Assembly (NCBI GenBank): GCA_026119855.1
Contig: JAOWBW010001126.1
Span: 186,001-250,000 of the forward strand
From: Campanula takesimana
Lineage: Eukaryota; Streptophyta; Magnoliopsida; Asterales; Campanulaceae
Direction of reading: 5' to 3'
DNA length: 64,000 nucleotides
Shown here: one piece after another, positions 34,757-45,263 of the stretch
Layout: each line of letters begins with the position of its first letter
Position numbering within the stretch: position 1 is the first letter of the stretch
Position numbers and translations under genes: made by a program
Notes under the pieces: generated by a model
What the model was told of the DNA's origin: nothing
Seen by the model: only the letters and a program-made list of their open reading frames with translations
Databases searched by the model: none

Positions 34757-34786
34757 CTAGATCGAAAACCCGCAAGGGCGGTCTAG
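34757..34786 (+). other. HP2 hairpin motif, element B copy 3
   Basis: CTAGATCGAAAACCCGCAAG then GGCGGTCTAGG: outer CTAGA/TCTAG, inner CCGC/GCGG. A poly-A run lies just upstream (34716-34733). Confidence 0.63.
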
Positions 34787-36654
34787 GCAGAAAAAAGGGT
34801 GCGTCTTAAAGAAGGTAGGATACCCCGCTCTACACCCTTATCGAACTAGGGCTTCCCCAACAGAATGGGTCGACTATGTGGTTTCTCGGAGAATATCGAG
34901 GCTTCAACAAGGATGTACCCCTCATCGTCAAACTCTGCACATGAAGAACACTTTGAATTTGTTAGAATCATAACTAATTATAAGGCATCTTTATAAAATC
35001 ATAACACTTTCAAAACTATTCTCTTCCCTGACACTTTGTTTATAAACCTGCACTCTCGGTCTCCACAAAATTGTAAAAACATCCTCGATCCATCTGAGAC
35101 CCATCTCCATGATTCTTGAGTTAACTCGGTCCTTTACCCTATCTCCTACACTTTAGGGAACCCCTAGGCCTAAACCCTCAACTCTCTACGTCCCAATCTG
35201 ACTTGGTTCAAAACCTTAGGTCCCGCCCCTACCCGGTCAGTCTTACATAGGTTACACCATAACCCCTTAGCTCGACCCTCCACAAGTTAGTAGCGGGACT
35301 CCTAAAGCTTCAAACCAGTCTTATCCAAAACCTCAAGCCTTAAACCAGTCTACCGAATCCAAATCCTTAGAATGACCCATTAGGTCCCGAACCAACTGGC
35401 CTCGAGTCTACCTGATCTCTTAGATCCCAAACCTACCAATATATATTCATCCTTACCTTGTCCAGACTATGTCTCCCTTATCCTCTTAGGTCCAACCTCT
35501 TAGGTCTACCCAGTCTAACCTATTTAACGATCCCTTAGATCCCAAGTCCATTCAAGTCTACCAAGCGCCTACCTTGTAGGTCTCTAGCATATCCGATCCA
35601 CTTTAGGTCTCAACTCCTAAACCCTTTAGATCAAAAAAATGTCTACCCTCTAGGTCTATAACCTTAGATGTCGACCCTTAGAACTCTTTAGTTCCCAAGC
35701 CTGCTCGGTCCAACCAAAACAATGCCATCTACACCTACCGTCATACCCAAACCATGGCCCTACCACTCTTAAACCTAGTGTCACTCCTTAGCTTCAAAAG
35801 ACTTCCTAGTCTGACCTTCAACCCCTTAGGTCTCTAACCTTCTTAATCCGAGCCGAGTCCAAACCTCGCCACCTACAAGGTCCACCCTTGAACTCCATAG
35901 ATCTCAAACCTTTCTTCCCCACGAGTCCAAACCTCAAACGTGCTCGAACGCATAGGACCTCCCGCGTACCGTGATATGCCATAAAGATATCAAAACCCGT
36001 CCAGTCAAAAATCGTGCGCTTAACACCTTTGGTCCCATACCAAACCCACCTTCGCAATCGCCGAACGAGCTTGGTCACGCGCAATGACCTCTGAGACAAA
36101 CTTAGGACCTAAGCATACCCAATCCAACTTAGGTACCTATTGTACTCAAGCAAAGTCTTGGACACTCAATCCCTTTACCTAAAGCACCAACATGGTCATA
36201 TATCCAAAACCATTTCCCGCACCTATGGTTCGCACCTAGCCTAAACTTTCAAACACTCTAGGATCCAAGCCCGACATGCATATTAGGTACTAGGATCATC
36301 CAATCCCAATCCGTTGCTCCTTGGCCAACCTTAAGCCTGCTTGGTCCTAACCCATAACGCTGTTTCTCTAGGACAAAAGACTTACCCGCTTGAAAGCCTT
36401 ATGTCCCAACGCTACCCTGCCTAGCCTTCGATCACCTTAGTCTCGCACCTACCAGTCCATTAGGTCCCGGTCTCCTTGGCACTTGTCTAAATCTTACCCT
36501 AGATAAACCCTTATACTTTGGTATAGTTTACTTAAGCCTAGGTCTAACCTATCAAGCCTACCCATCCTTGAGGTATCACGCTCACCTGCCCCAAACTATA
36601 ACACTCATGGACCTTAGACTTGCTTAGTCTAAACCAAGACCAACCTTCAAACTT
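34787..36654 (+). repeat. Diverged 'ccttaggtc' repeat field of element B
   Basis: Non-coding; same character and order as A 13836-15690. The antisense 93-codon ORF at 35818-36099 is shared with A only because the copies are alike. Confidence 0.6.
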
Positions 36655-37265
36655 CCGGTCTCCAAACCCTAGCCTCAAGCCTAGGTAGTCATCATTCTCT
36701 CCAAACCCTGGCCTCAAGCCTAGGTAGCCGCACCATCCTTCCTAAACCCTAGCCTTGATCCTAGGTAGTCATATTCCCTCCAAACCCTAGCCTCAAGCCT
36801 AGGTAGTTACATTCCTTCCAAACGGTAGCCTCAAGCCTAAGAAGCCGTATTCACTCTAAACCCTAGCCTTGATCCTAGGTAGTCATATTCCCTCCAAACC
36901 CTAGCCTCAAGCCTAGGTAGTTACATTCCTTCCAAACGGTAGCCTCAAGCCTGGGTAGTCGGCATTCCCTCCAAACCCTAGCCTCAAGCCTAGGTAGTCG
37001 CACTCCCTCCAAACCCTAGCCTCAAACCTAGGTAGTTACATTCCTTCCAAACCCTAGCCTCAAGCCTAGGTAGTTACATTCCTTCCAAACCCTAGCCTCG
37101 AGCTTAGGTAGTTACATTCTTTCCAAACCCTAGCCTCGAGCCTAGGTAGTTACATTCCTTCTAAACCGTAGCCACAAGCCTAGGTAGTTACATTCGATCC
37201 AAACCCTAGCCTCAAGCCTAGGTAGTTACATTCGCTCTAAACCCTAGCCTTAAGCCTAGGAAACC
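36655..37265 (+). repeat. 38-bp tandem array of element B
   Basis: About 16 units of AAACCCTAGCCTCAAGCC plus TAGGTAGTTACATTCC. Each unit carries the telobox AAACCCTA; a few have mutated it (AAACGGTA). Confidence 0.87.
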
Positions 37266-38048
37266 ACAGCATCCTCTTTAACCCTAGCCCCAAGTTCTAG
37301 GGAATTTCCAAAGCCCCGTATGCAACATCCTTTCTAAAACTCCTGAAACCCTAGTCTCGAAACCTAGGAAATTTACAATCTCAATCCCCCATCTTACGCC
37401 TAGGATATGATGCCCTAGCATCGAGCTTAGTAAACCCTCCACAAAATCAATCCCTCTTTCCAGTGGTCCCTAGTCTCAAGCCTAGGAAGTCACAACCTTT
37501 CTAACTCCCAGACTTATGTCTAAAAGCCAACGCCTTTGCAACCTCTGAGCCTACCACAACTCTAAGCCCTAGCCTCGAAGCCTAGGATATTTCTAAAACC
37601 CTAGTCCCAAATTTGCGGTCTTTAACGCCAGTTTTCCTGAACACTTCTAAACCCTAATCTTTAGGTCCTCATTCCTCAAAAGCCTTAGGTCCTACCCTAA
37701 GCAACCAACCAAAAGGTTCCTTACCTAATGCCTTGTCTTGTAGCCTCGTCTTATGCATTCCCTCCTAATTTAAGACAAGTGGAGCCCAAACACTATGCTC
37801 TCCATGATTATCCTTACTCACAAGATATTAGAGACTCCCCGAGAGTCCCTCACCTTTGTGACTCCCCAAGAGTCTATCACCTTTGTGACTCCATGAGAGT
37901 TCATCCCTTTTGCAACTTCATAACAATCCGTCATCTTCGCGACTCATGATAAGTTCGCCAGCTTTATGACTCTGCAAGGGTCTATTGTCCTTTAGAACAT
38001 CATTTGGTTTTAAAAATCCTAAAAAAATCTCTAAATTATCCTTTGTTT
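37266..38048 (+). other. Transition region of element B with GACTC/GAGTC hairpins
   Basis: Non-coding. At 37832-37985 a degenerate ~30-bp repeat forms hairpins with arms GACTC/GAGTC (loops CCCGA, CCCAA), GACTC/GAGTT and GACTC/GGGTC. Confidence 0.6.
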
Positions 38049-39041
38049 AAAAACTATCGTGGTGACCGGGAGTTATCCCTACTGCACGAATGTTTCATCT
38101 CTTTAAAAACTATCGTGGTGACCGGGAGTTATCCCTACTGCACGAATGTTTCATCTCTTTAAAAACAATCGTGGTGACCGGGAGTTATCCCTACTGCACG
38201 AATGTTTCATCTCTTTAAAAACTATCGTGGTGACCGGGAGTTATCCCTACTGCATGAATGTTTCATCTCTTTAAAAACAATCGTGGTGACCGGGAGTTAT
38301 CCCTACTGCACGAATGTTTCATCTCTTTAAAAACTATCGTGGTGACCAGGAGTTATCCGTACTGCACGAATGTTTCATCTCTTTAAAAACTATCGTGGTG
38401 ACCGGGAGTTATCCCTACTGCACGAATGTTTCACCCCTTTAAAAACTATCGTGGTGACCGGGAGTTATCCCTACTGCACGAATGTTTCATCTCTTTAAAA
38501 ACTATCGTGGTGACCGGGAGTTATCCGTACTGCACGAATGTTTCATCTCTTTAAAAACTATCGTGGTGACCGGGAGTTATCCCTACTGCACGAATGTTTC
38601 ATCTCTTTAAAAACTATCGTGGTGACCGGGAGTTATCCCTACTGTACGAATGTTTCATCTCTTTAAAAACTATCGTGGTGACCGGGAGTTATCCCTACTG
38701 CACGAATGTTTCATCTCTTTAAAAACTATCGTGGTGACTGGGAGTTATCCCTACTGCACGAATGTTTCATCTCTTTAAAAACTATCGTGGTGACTGGAGT
38801 TATCCCTAATGCATGAATGTTTCATCTCTTTAAAAACTATCGTGGTGACTGGGAGTTATCCCTACTGCACGAATGTTTCATCTCTTTAAAAACTATCGTG
38901 GTGACCGGGCACGAATGTTTCATCTCTATAAAAACTATCGTGGTGACCGGGAGTTATCCCTACTGCACGAATGTTTCATCTCTTTAAAAACTATCGTGGT
39001 GACTAGGAGCTATCCCTACTGCACGTACGTTTGTTATTGCT
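38049..39041 (+). repeat. 56-bp tandem array of element B (18 units)
   Basis: Units start at 38049, 38105, 38161 and so on. Most differ from each other by 0-2 bases, one is shortened (38888) and the last is degenerate. Each unit contains GGGAGTTATCCC, a 4-bp hairpin (GGGA/TCCC). The block just after (39055-39085) has GAGAGTTGTCTC, a paired variant. The homogeneity suggests recent amplification. Confidence 0.92.
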
Positions 39042-39960
39042 TTGTTATATTATCGCGATGACCGAGAGTTGTCTCTACTTCGCGTACATTCTTTTGCAAT
39101 GTGCAGAGGCCCGTCTACCTCTATATTGCGTAATATCCAGCACTTGTTATTTTATAAATTGCATTTGACAGAGGCCCGTCTATCTTTATATCGCATAATC
39201 TCCGGCTATTACCATTTTACCATCTTGGGATTATTTAGACCCCGCCGTCTATATGTCTCGCACCATTGTCACCCTTGCCTCCTTTCCCCAATATTTATTA
39301 GTTCGATCGTGATTGGCAGAGACCCATCCGTTTCTAATTGCGAGAGTTCCAGCATTTATTATTTTAGCCCATCTTGAGATTATTTAGACGCCGTAGTCTT
39401 TATGTCTTGCACCATTATCACCCCTACCTTCTTTCCCCAATATTTGCTTAGGATTCGTATGATTGCAGAGACCCGTCCGCCTCTATGTCATGCGCATCCT
39501 AGATCGATCGTAATTGGCAGAGGCCCGTTCGTCTCTAATTGCGAGAGATCCAGCATCTATTATTTCACCGCAATGGTCAGAACCCGTCCGTTTCTACCTC
39601 GTGTGTGCCCCAAATATTTGCTTAGGATTCACATGATTGCAGAGACTCGTTCGCCTCAAAGTCATGCGCATCCTAGATCGATCGTGATTGGCAGAGACCC
39701 GTTCGTCTCTAATTGCGAGAGATCCAGCATCTATTATTTTAGCGCGATCGGCAGAAACCCGTCCGTTTCTGATTGTATTTACCCCGGCAGTTACCACTTC
39801 AACCTTGAGGCCATTTAGACTCCGTAGTCTTTATTGTCTCATTATCCCCCAATGTTTGCTTAGGCCATTTAGACTCCGTAGCGCGATCGGCAGAAACCCG
39901 TCCGTTTCTGCTTGGGATTATTTAGACGCCGTAGTCATTATTGTCCCATTATCCCTCTTA
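39042..39960 (+). repeat. Degenerate hairpin field of element B
   Basis: About ten loose repeats, each with CAGAGAC-CCGTTC-GTCTCT or a paired variant (AGAAAC/GTTTCT, GAGG/CCTC), interleaved with AGAC-N6-GTCT hairpins ('tagactccgtagtctt'). No coding sequence is supported. Confidence 0.7.
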
Positions 39961-40593
39961 CCTCCTTTTCCCAAATGACTTCATTGCTTACGAATGTTCG
40001 TTCTTCATACAAGATAGTATCCGTAGGATTGTTATCCCCAGCAGGAGTCTGATGTCTCATTTCCCTAACAAATGTTCAGTCTTCATACAGGATAGGGTCC
40101 GTAGGTTTGTTATCCGCAGCAGAAGTTCGATGTCTCGTTTTATCCCCAAAACTTCGAACTACGACCGGCTTGATTCCTCCGAGGATACGTAGGAAGCCTG
40201 AAAAGGTTCAGCCACCCAACCACCTTGGTCATTTCCTATCCCCTCCGAACTACGACCGGCTTGATTCCTCCGAGGATACGTAGGAAACCTGAAAAGGTTC
40301 AGCCACCCGACCGACATAGTCATCTCTCATCCCCAGGAATTACATTTTCCCCGGCACATGTCTCCCCAGCAAGTCACAATTTCTCCCCAAGCGGTAGGCA
40401 TTGGTCCCATCAGAGGACAATCATTCTCAATTTCCCCATCAGATTTGAACTACGTTTGGCTTGATTCCCCCGTGGATACGTAGGTCGCCTGCCAAGGTTC
40501 AGCCGTTCCCTTACCTTTCCTCTGTTTTGAAACTCATGTTTCAGAACGGTTCCTATTTTTATCGTCGACCCTCCATTGCCTTGCAAGAAGCGT
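39961..40593 (+). other. 3' untranslated end of element B with three HP1 copies
   Basis: Two direct repeats of a ~75-bp unit ('cttcatacaagatagtatcc', from 40003 and 40078), then HP1 copies at 40156-40200, 40247-40291 and 40446-40490. These have a short inner arm (TCCTC/GAGGA or TCC/GGA) and are each followed by 'AAGGTTCAGCC'. No ORF. Confidence 0.7.
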
Positions 40594-40607
40594 CGCCGAG
40601 GGGCTAC
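40594..40607 (+). promoter_or_regulatory. Polypurine tract of element B
   Basis: CGCCGAGGGGCTAC directly before the 3' LTR. C has GCCGAGGGGCTC in the same place. Confidence 0.68.
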
Positions 40608-41467
40608 TGTTAGTACCCGATCTGAAAATGAGTTTATTAGGGATTTCCCAAATACACAAGGACTTTATAGGAATTATAAATCTTGTAAAGACTTGTCCCG
40701 GATTCCCAAAATATACCTCATTATTCTAGAACATCTTAAAGATGGCCAAAATAGGGTTTCCATAAAACATGAAAAACCCTAGCTTAATATTTAAGTCAGC
40801 CAGGAATGATGGCCACGCGGCCACATTCGCCCAAGCTCCAACCTTGGCCACGCGGCCAACATCGCCGCCGCCCTCCATCTTGGCCACGCGGCCACATCCG
40901 CCCCGGATGATCTGGACCGTCAAATCTCTCCATCAGTTTCCTATTTAAAGACCTCCCTTACCTCATAATTGGGGGATCCGAATTTTAGAGCTCACAAGTG
41001 ACGATTTTGCTCCCAAATCAAGTCATTCAAGCCTCCAAAAACACTCTCAAGAATCCCAAGAAGATCCAAGGTTATTTCTTGCCAACAAAGGTAAGTTTTC
41101 TAACTTTTTCTTCATGTTCTTGTCATATTATTAGTTTAGATCCATAATATTCATATTCTTAATATGTTTATTCATGTGTTCTTTATAATATTCATGTTCC
41201 TAACATCTTTATTCATATTTTCTTCATGACATTCATATGTTCATAAGATGTTCTTCGCATGTTCTTCACGTTCATAGATTAAAACCTTATTTATGCTATA
41301 TTTAGGGTTGTGATCTTCATGTTTACATGTTATTTCATAGCCGATGATGATCTACGGTTCATCAACCCGAACATGATCTAGGAACTACTTCTAAACCCTA
41401 ATCTTTAGGTAATTTCCCCCATCATTATGCATGATCCTGATTCTTCTGCCTGTTCTAAATTCTTCTC

Positions 41468-41528
41468 GAACTACGCTGACCTGAGCTTCTTACATTGAGA
41501 GGAACGTAGGCAATCTTCGGATCCGGTC
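41468..41528 (+). other. HP1 hairpin motif in 3' LTR of element B
   Basis: GAACTACGCTGACCTGAG, inner arm TTCTTA/TGAGAGGAA, then ACGTAGGCAATC and CCGGTC. Confidence 0.65.
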
Positions 41529-41548
41529 TCAATCACTAACACACTACA

Positions 41549-43608
41549 TGTAACACCCCTACTTTCCATAACCATTAAATAATCATTAACTTGAATAAAT
41601 CCTTAAATCAGAATGCCCAACGGCTACTATTAACCACAATTCAAACTTTAACTAACAATCAAACCCATAACGGCTAGTACAAGTCACTAGCTCAGAATGG
41701 TAACCAATGGAAACATAACGTTCAACTTAACATAACGGAAACATATAACTACTAATTAACCTCAATCGAAAGTAGCTTCTACGCCAACGATTCCTTGTGA
41801 CCTTTAGTATCCTTACTTATAACCTGGAAAAATGAGGATGAAAGGAATGAGCGAACAATGCCCAGCAAGTTCATACGGAATCTCCTCGTGTACTAAGAGG
41901 AGATAACCGAAAGGAACGATAACAAGAATTCACAACGAAAGGATAACTCAATGATCAAACAAACTCTCAGTTTGAAAACATTTAACTTGATGAAAACAAT
42001 TTATTTCTTGAAAACACGTGGCTTCAGAGACAGTTTCCAAAACACAACATTTTCACAAAACTTTACTTTTCTTTACTTTACTTCATTTAGGGATTAAGCA
42101 GGCGCTGTACCCAGGGCTCGGGTTTCTACTGACCGCACCCAAAATCGGTATATCATGATAACCTACGTTACTTCATCAAGCAACGCAAAGGGGTCCACAT
42201 GTTCAACTTAGAACTATGGATAACTGTAAGGGTCCACTTATCCGTTTCGGGATTATGGATAACTGTAGGGGTCCACTTATCCGTTTCGGGATTATGGATA
42301 GCTATAATCACTTTACTTATTACAAAACTTCACTTTAAAGAGCTTTTACAAAACAAAGCTTAACTTTACAAACTTTACTTGATCACTTTTTAAAAGATAC
42401 ACATCTTACTTGGAAACCAAGGTTACAAAATCAATCATACACATGATACCCCTATTGAACAATAAAAATATCAATAGAGTGGATAACAAGAGACGGAATA
42501 ATTCGCAGAACGGAATAGTTATTAAAAGACTATCTAGCCACACAGATAGTTTACTTTATAAAAACAGAGATTGGGAATCCTAACAAAGGATTAAGAATCA
42601 ATACACAACTAAGAGCGTAATCCCTTACCTTAGCCTTGCGTTTAACTAGCTCGCTTTACTCCGCTTGGACAATCTACAAACATGAAATAGTCTAGCCTTA
42701 GACATGCGAAAAATACTATTTTACTTCCGTCCCAATTTACTTCTCTTTACTCGATTAACCCCATGGTTTAGTCATCTATAACCTCTTTCCTAGTTAACCA
42801 ATAACTTTAAGAATGACTACAACACCCCTAGGGTTTTTATTAGTCAATCCCCAACTCTCAATTTCACTATACAATTTACACACACTGATTTCACACTTTC
42901 TGCACACACTTACTGAGTACACCTACTGACAGACACACCCACCACTCTGATACACACACACTCAGGTACACCCACCACTCAGATGCACCCACACACACTA
43001 AAATCTGATGCACACACCCACAATCTGATACACACCCACACACATACAATCTGATACACCCACCCACACAAAATCAGCACACACGCACACACTCACACAA
43101 CAGCACACACACACACACACACAATTCACACAATAACCATTGCCTCCTTTCTTAGTTCATAGCCCAACCCTAGTTCATCTTTAGGGTTCAATTCTTATTG
43201 ATTTCTAAAGATTTGTGTTAACAAAGATGGGGAAGAAAAGATTGGGTTCAAGAATACCTTGTGAATGACCATTCTCTCTCTCTTTTCTTCTTCTTCTTTT
43301 CCCTTGGCCGTCTCCCTCTCTGCGATCTCTCTCTCTCTGTTGCCTCCCCTCTCCCTATTCCGTTCTCTGTTTGTTTTTTTTTTTTTTTTTTTTTTCTTTT
43401 GCGATAAAGACTGCTAGGGATTTGAGAGAGTATTTAGTTTAAATAGGGTTATTAGTTTCCTATTAAGAAAAGGGTTACATTAACCTATTGGACTTCTATT
43501 TACTAAAGCCCAACATGAGCCCACTACTTACTCCTAATTTGTGAGTCCAAGATAAAATAAAAGAGTTTTACAATTAATAAATATAATGGCCTAGGGCCGG
43601 GTATTACA
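41549..43608. mobile_element. Probable solo LTR (2060 bp)
   Basis: Ends TGTAACACCC and GGGTATTACA (imperfect inverted repeats), flanked by the duplication CTACA at 41544-41548 and 43609-43613. No primer site, purine tract or coding sequence lies inside. It contains an (AC)n-rich stretch at 42880-43125 and a poly-T run near 43377-43397. The TGTAAYACCC ends resemble LTRs of Tekay/Del-type gypsy elements. The orientation is uncertain. A non-coding LARD or TRIM-like unit is the alternative. Confidence 0.72.
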
Positions 43609-43817
43609 CTACATACACCGCATCATGATAGAAAGACCGATCAATTCGGGCAATAGGAGTGATAACGTGAATATTCTTCTCTTGTTGTAATTTGACCCCC
43701 GAACCCATTAACATGCTTTTCTCAATGTTTTGGCTATAATTAAAACGGCGTGGCGACTCTCATAATTTTAATGTTGCTATGAATATCCTAAATTCAAACA
43801 CACGTATTCACAGGCGG

Positions 43818-43977
43818 TGCTAGTTTATCAGGGAGAGCTGCCAAGAGGACCCATCATGATGTTGTGGTGATGTTGTGGTGGAGACATCTAAGGAGGAAGA
43901 ATCCGCTGATGATGACGAGGAGACTGAGAGCGGCAGTGGGGGTGGGCTCGGTGCTGCCGATGATGATGATTCTCAGT
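43818..43977 (+). pseudogene. Continuation of the acidic antisense ORF of element E
   Basis: Right half of the ORF split by B. It contains an 11-bp direct duplication near 43858-43880 that shifts the frame, then the Asp/Glu-rich tail and a TAG stop. The following 43978-44255 is non-coding. Confidence 0.55.
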
Positions 43978-44255
43978 AGCCTTTGAGGACTGAAAACACT
44001 TTTCATTTACATGTAATAAACATTTAGCATGTATTTACAATCCTAGTTATTTACTACGCTTTTTTAGTTATCTGTCTAGACTCGATCATGAGTGTTGACT
44101 CTTTTACAAACAAATGTGTGCCCAAAGCGTGCTTGCTGTCGTCGTTTGAGCTTCTCTTGTTGCTGGGATTGATCTTTTCTGCAGGTTGAAGTCGTTGGAA
44201 TGCCTGGGTTTTGTTCTGAACTGACAAAGGCTATTTCTGTTTCTTTCTGCTGTCA

Positions 44256-44390
44256 AAGGCGCGCGCGTCTGAACTTGGGAACGGGAGGCACGCACGTCTT
44301 GCATCATTTTTCGGAGGCTCGCGCTTCTGGCTTGCTGAATTCCAGCCCCTTTCTTTTCTGAGCAGAGCACTCCAACAGCTATAAATTTAA
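44256..44390 (+). promoter_or_regulatory. Candidate promoter of the second antisense gene of element E
   Basis: TATAAATTTA lies at 44381-44390, 78 bp before the ATG at 44469. Upstream are three CpG-rich blocks (44256-44271, 44284-44300, 44312-44330), the same motif (GGCGCGCGCGTCTG and variants) found in triplicate upstream of the TATA box in the LTRs of E. Confidence 0.6.
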
Positions 44391-44468
44391 ACCATTTTCG
44401 ATCAGAATGATCACACAGAAATATTATCCATCCTTTCCCTTACTCTATACCTCAAAATTCTTGTAGCG

Positions 44469-44888
44469 ATGGCCCCGATGACCTTTACTTTTGAAGTTAA
44501 AGTTTCTGTCCCCGAAGGCGATAAGTCTGTCCCCATTGCTCCAATTGTGAAGGCGCGTCCTAGCGTCTTTGACCGTTTGGGACGGCCAAATGAGGGTATT
44601 GTTGCCGTTGATCCCGTGAATCTGGTGGTCCATGTGAGGGATTATAGGTCCCGTTACTTGCCTAAGAAGAAGAAAGGCAAGGGAAATTCTTCTCATGTGT
44701 GGAAGCGCCCCATGGTTGTTCCCGCTAAGGTTCCGCTTGACAAAGGTAAAGGGAAGGCCGTTGATGAAGCTCCGTCCCGTCCTAGTGTCTTTTCTCGTCT
44801 TGGTGGTCTCGAGAATGCTCCGCCCCCCTCCAAGAAGACTGAAGGCCGTCCCCAAAAGCAATGGGTCCCCAAACCGAAGAAAGATTAG
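44469..44888 (+). CDS. Antisense ORF of element E with two SVFxRLG repeats (139 aa)
   Basis: Intact plus-strand ORF convergent to pol. It is basic and Pro-rich, with two copies of a short motif, 'RPSVFDRLGRP' near residue 36 and 'RPSVFSRLGGL' near residue 105, and Lys-rich stretches ('LPKKKKGKG', 'DKGKGKAVDEAP') that could be nuclear-localisation or RNA/DNA-binding signals. RPSVFxRLG phrases are familiar from plant gypsy polyproteins and extra ORFs, but I know of no assigned function. A TATA box and LTR-like CpG blocks lie upstream, so it may be transcribed on its own, antisense to the element RNA. It remains open while pol has a dozen lesions, which may be chance given its length. Confidence 0.62.
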   Translation: MAPMTFTFEVKVSVPEGDKSVPIAPIVKARPSVFDRLGRPNEGIVAVDPVNLVVHVRDYRSRYLPKKKKGKGNSSHVWKRPMVVPAKVPLDKGKGKAVDEAPSRPSVFSRLGGLENAPPPSKKTEGRPQKQWVPKPKKD

Positions 44889-45067
44889 ATATTTCTTTGT
44901 ACCCCACGAGATTGCAATTAAAAATAGACCACTTGTTAGGATTTTAATGTTTTATGTCTTTTATTAGCTCAGCAAAATCCGTTGTAATGATAAAAAATAA
45001 TTCAAGAAATGAGTAAAAATTGCATCTCGTTAATTTGAAATGATTTGGGTATTTGTTTATATTTTTA

Positions 45068-45126
45068 GACCGCATCCGAAGGTTGCCTACGTTCCTCCAG
45101 TGTAGAGGCTCAGGTCTCCGTAGTTC
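45068..45126 (-). other. HP1 hairpin motif, element E copy
   Basis: In sense GAACTACGGAGACCTGAG, inner arms CCTC/GAGG, outer CTACG/CGTAG, then GCGGTC. Confidence 0.65.
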
Positions 45127-45168
45127 AAACAAACGAAGACCATTTTTTTTTGTGCTCCCTGTTTTTTG

Positions 45169-45199
45169 CCTAGACCGCCCTTTCAGGTTTTCAATTTAG
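45169..45199 (-). other. HP2 hairpin motif, element E copy 1
   Basis: Plus-strand arms CTAGA/TTTAG (one weakened pair) around CCGCCCTTTCAGG. Confidence 0.55.
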
Positions 45200-45232
45200 C
45201 GGGCTTCTTTTTTGCACGTGCTCAAATTTTTG

Positions 45233-45263
45233 CCTAGGCCGCCCTTGCAGGTTTTCAACCTAG
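45233..45263 (-). other. HP2 hairpin motif, element E copy 2
   Basis: Outer arms CTAGG/CCTAG around CCGCCCTTGCAGG. Confidence 0.6.

Larger units (their letters stand above)
28357..43812 (+). mobile_element. Element B: non-autonomous Tat-like LTR element, complete ends
   Basis: 5' LTR 28357-29496 and 3' LTR 40608-43812. After removing the solo-LTR insertion and its duplicated 5 bp the 3' LTR is also exactly 1140 bp. TSD GGCGG lies at 28352-28356 and 43813-43817, inside the antisense ORF of E. The interior has no pol: 29-bp repeats, W-box-type repeats, a broken capsid-less gag, HP1/HP2 hairpins, a telobox-type 38-bp array, an 18-unit 56-bp array and a hairpin-rich 3' region. Amplified tandem repeats near the 3' end recall the Retand family. 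About 20 LTR differences by eye (about 1.8%) make it young. Confidence 0.92.
40608..43812 (+). repeat. 3' LTR of element B, interrupted by a solo LTR
   Basis: LTR parts 40608-41548 and 43614-43812, with TATTTAAA at 40942-40949. HP1 at 41468-41528 keeps the full CTACG/CGTAG arms. The remaining 2065 bp are the inserted solo LTR plus one copy of CTACA. Confidence 0.92.

Noticed and set aside
38049..39041. CRISPR-like array
   Set aside because: Units are directly contiguous with no unique spacers, and the context is a plant retrotransposon.
43300..43400. CT-rich and poly-T stretch as a promoter initiator or terminator
   Set aside because: Simple-sequence DNA inside the solo LTR with no supporting TATA arrangement that I could defend.
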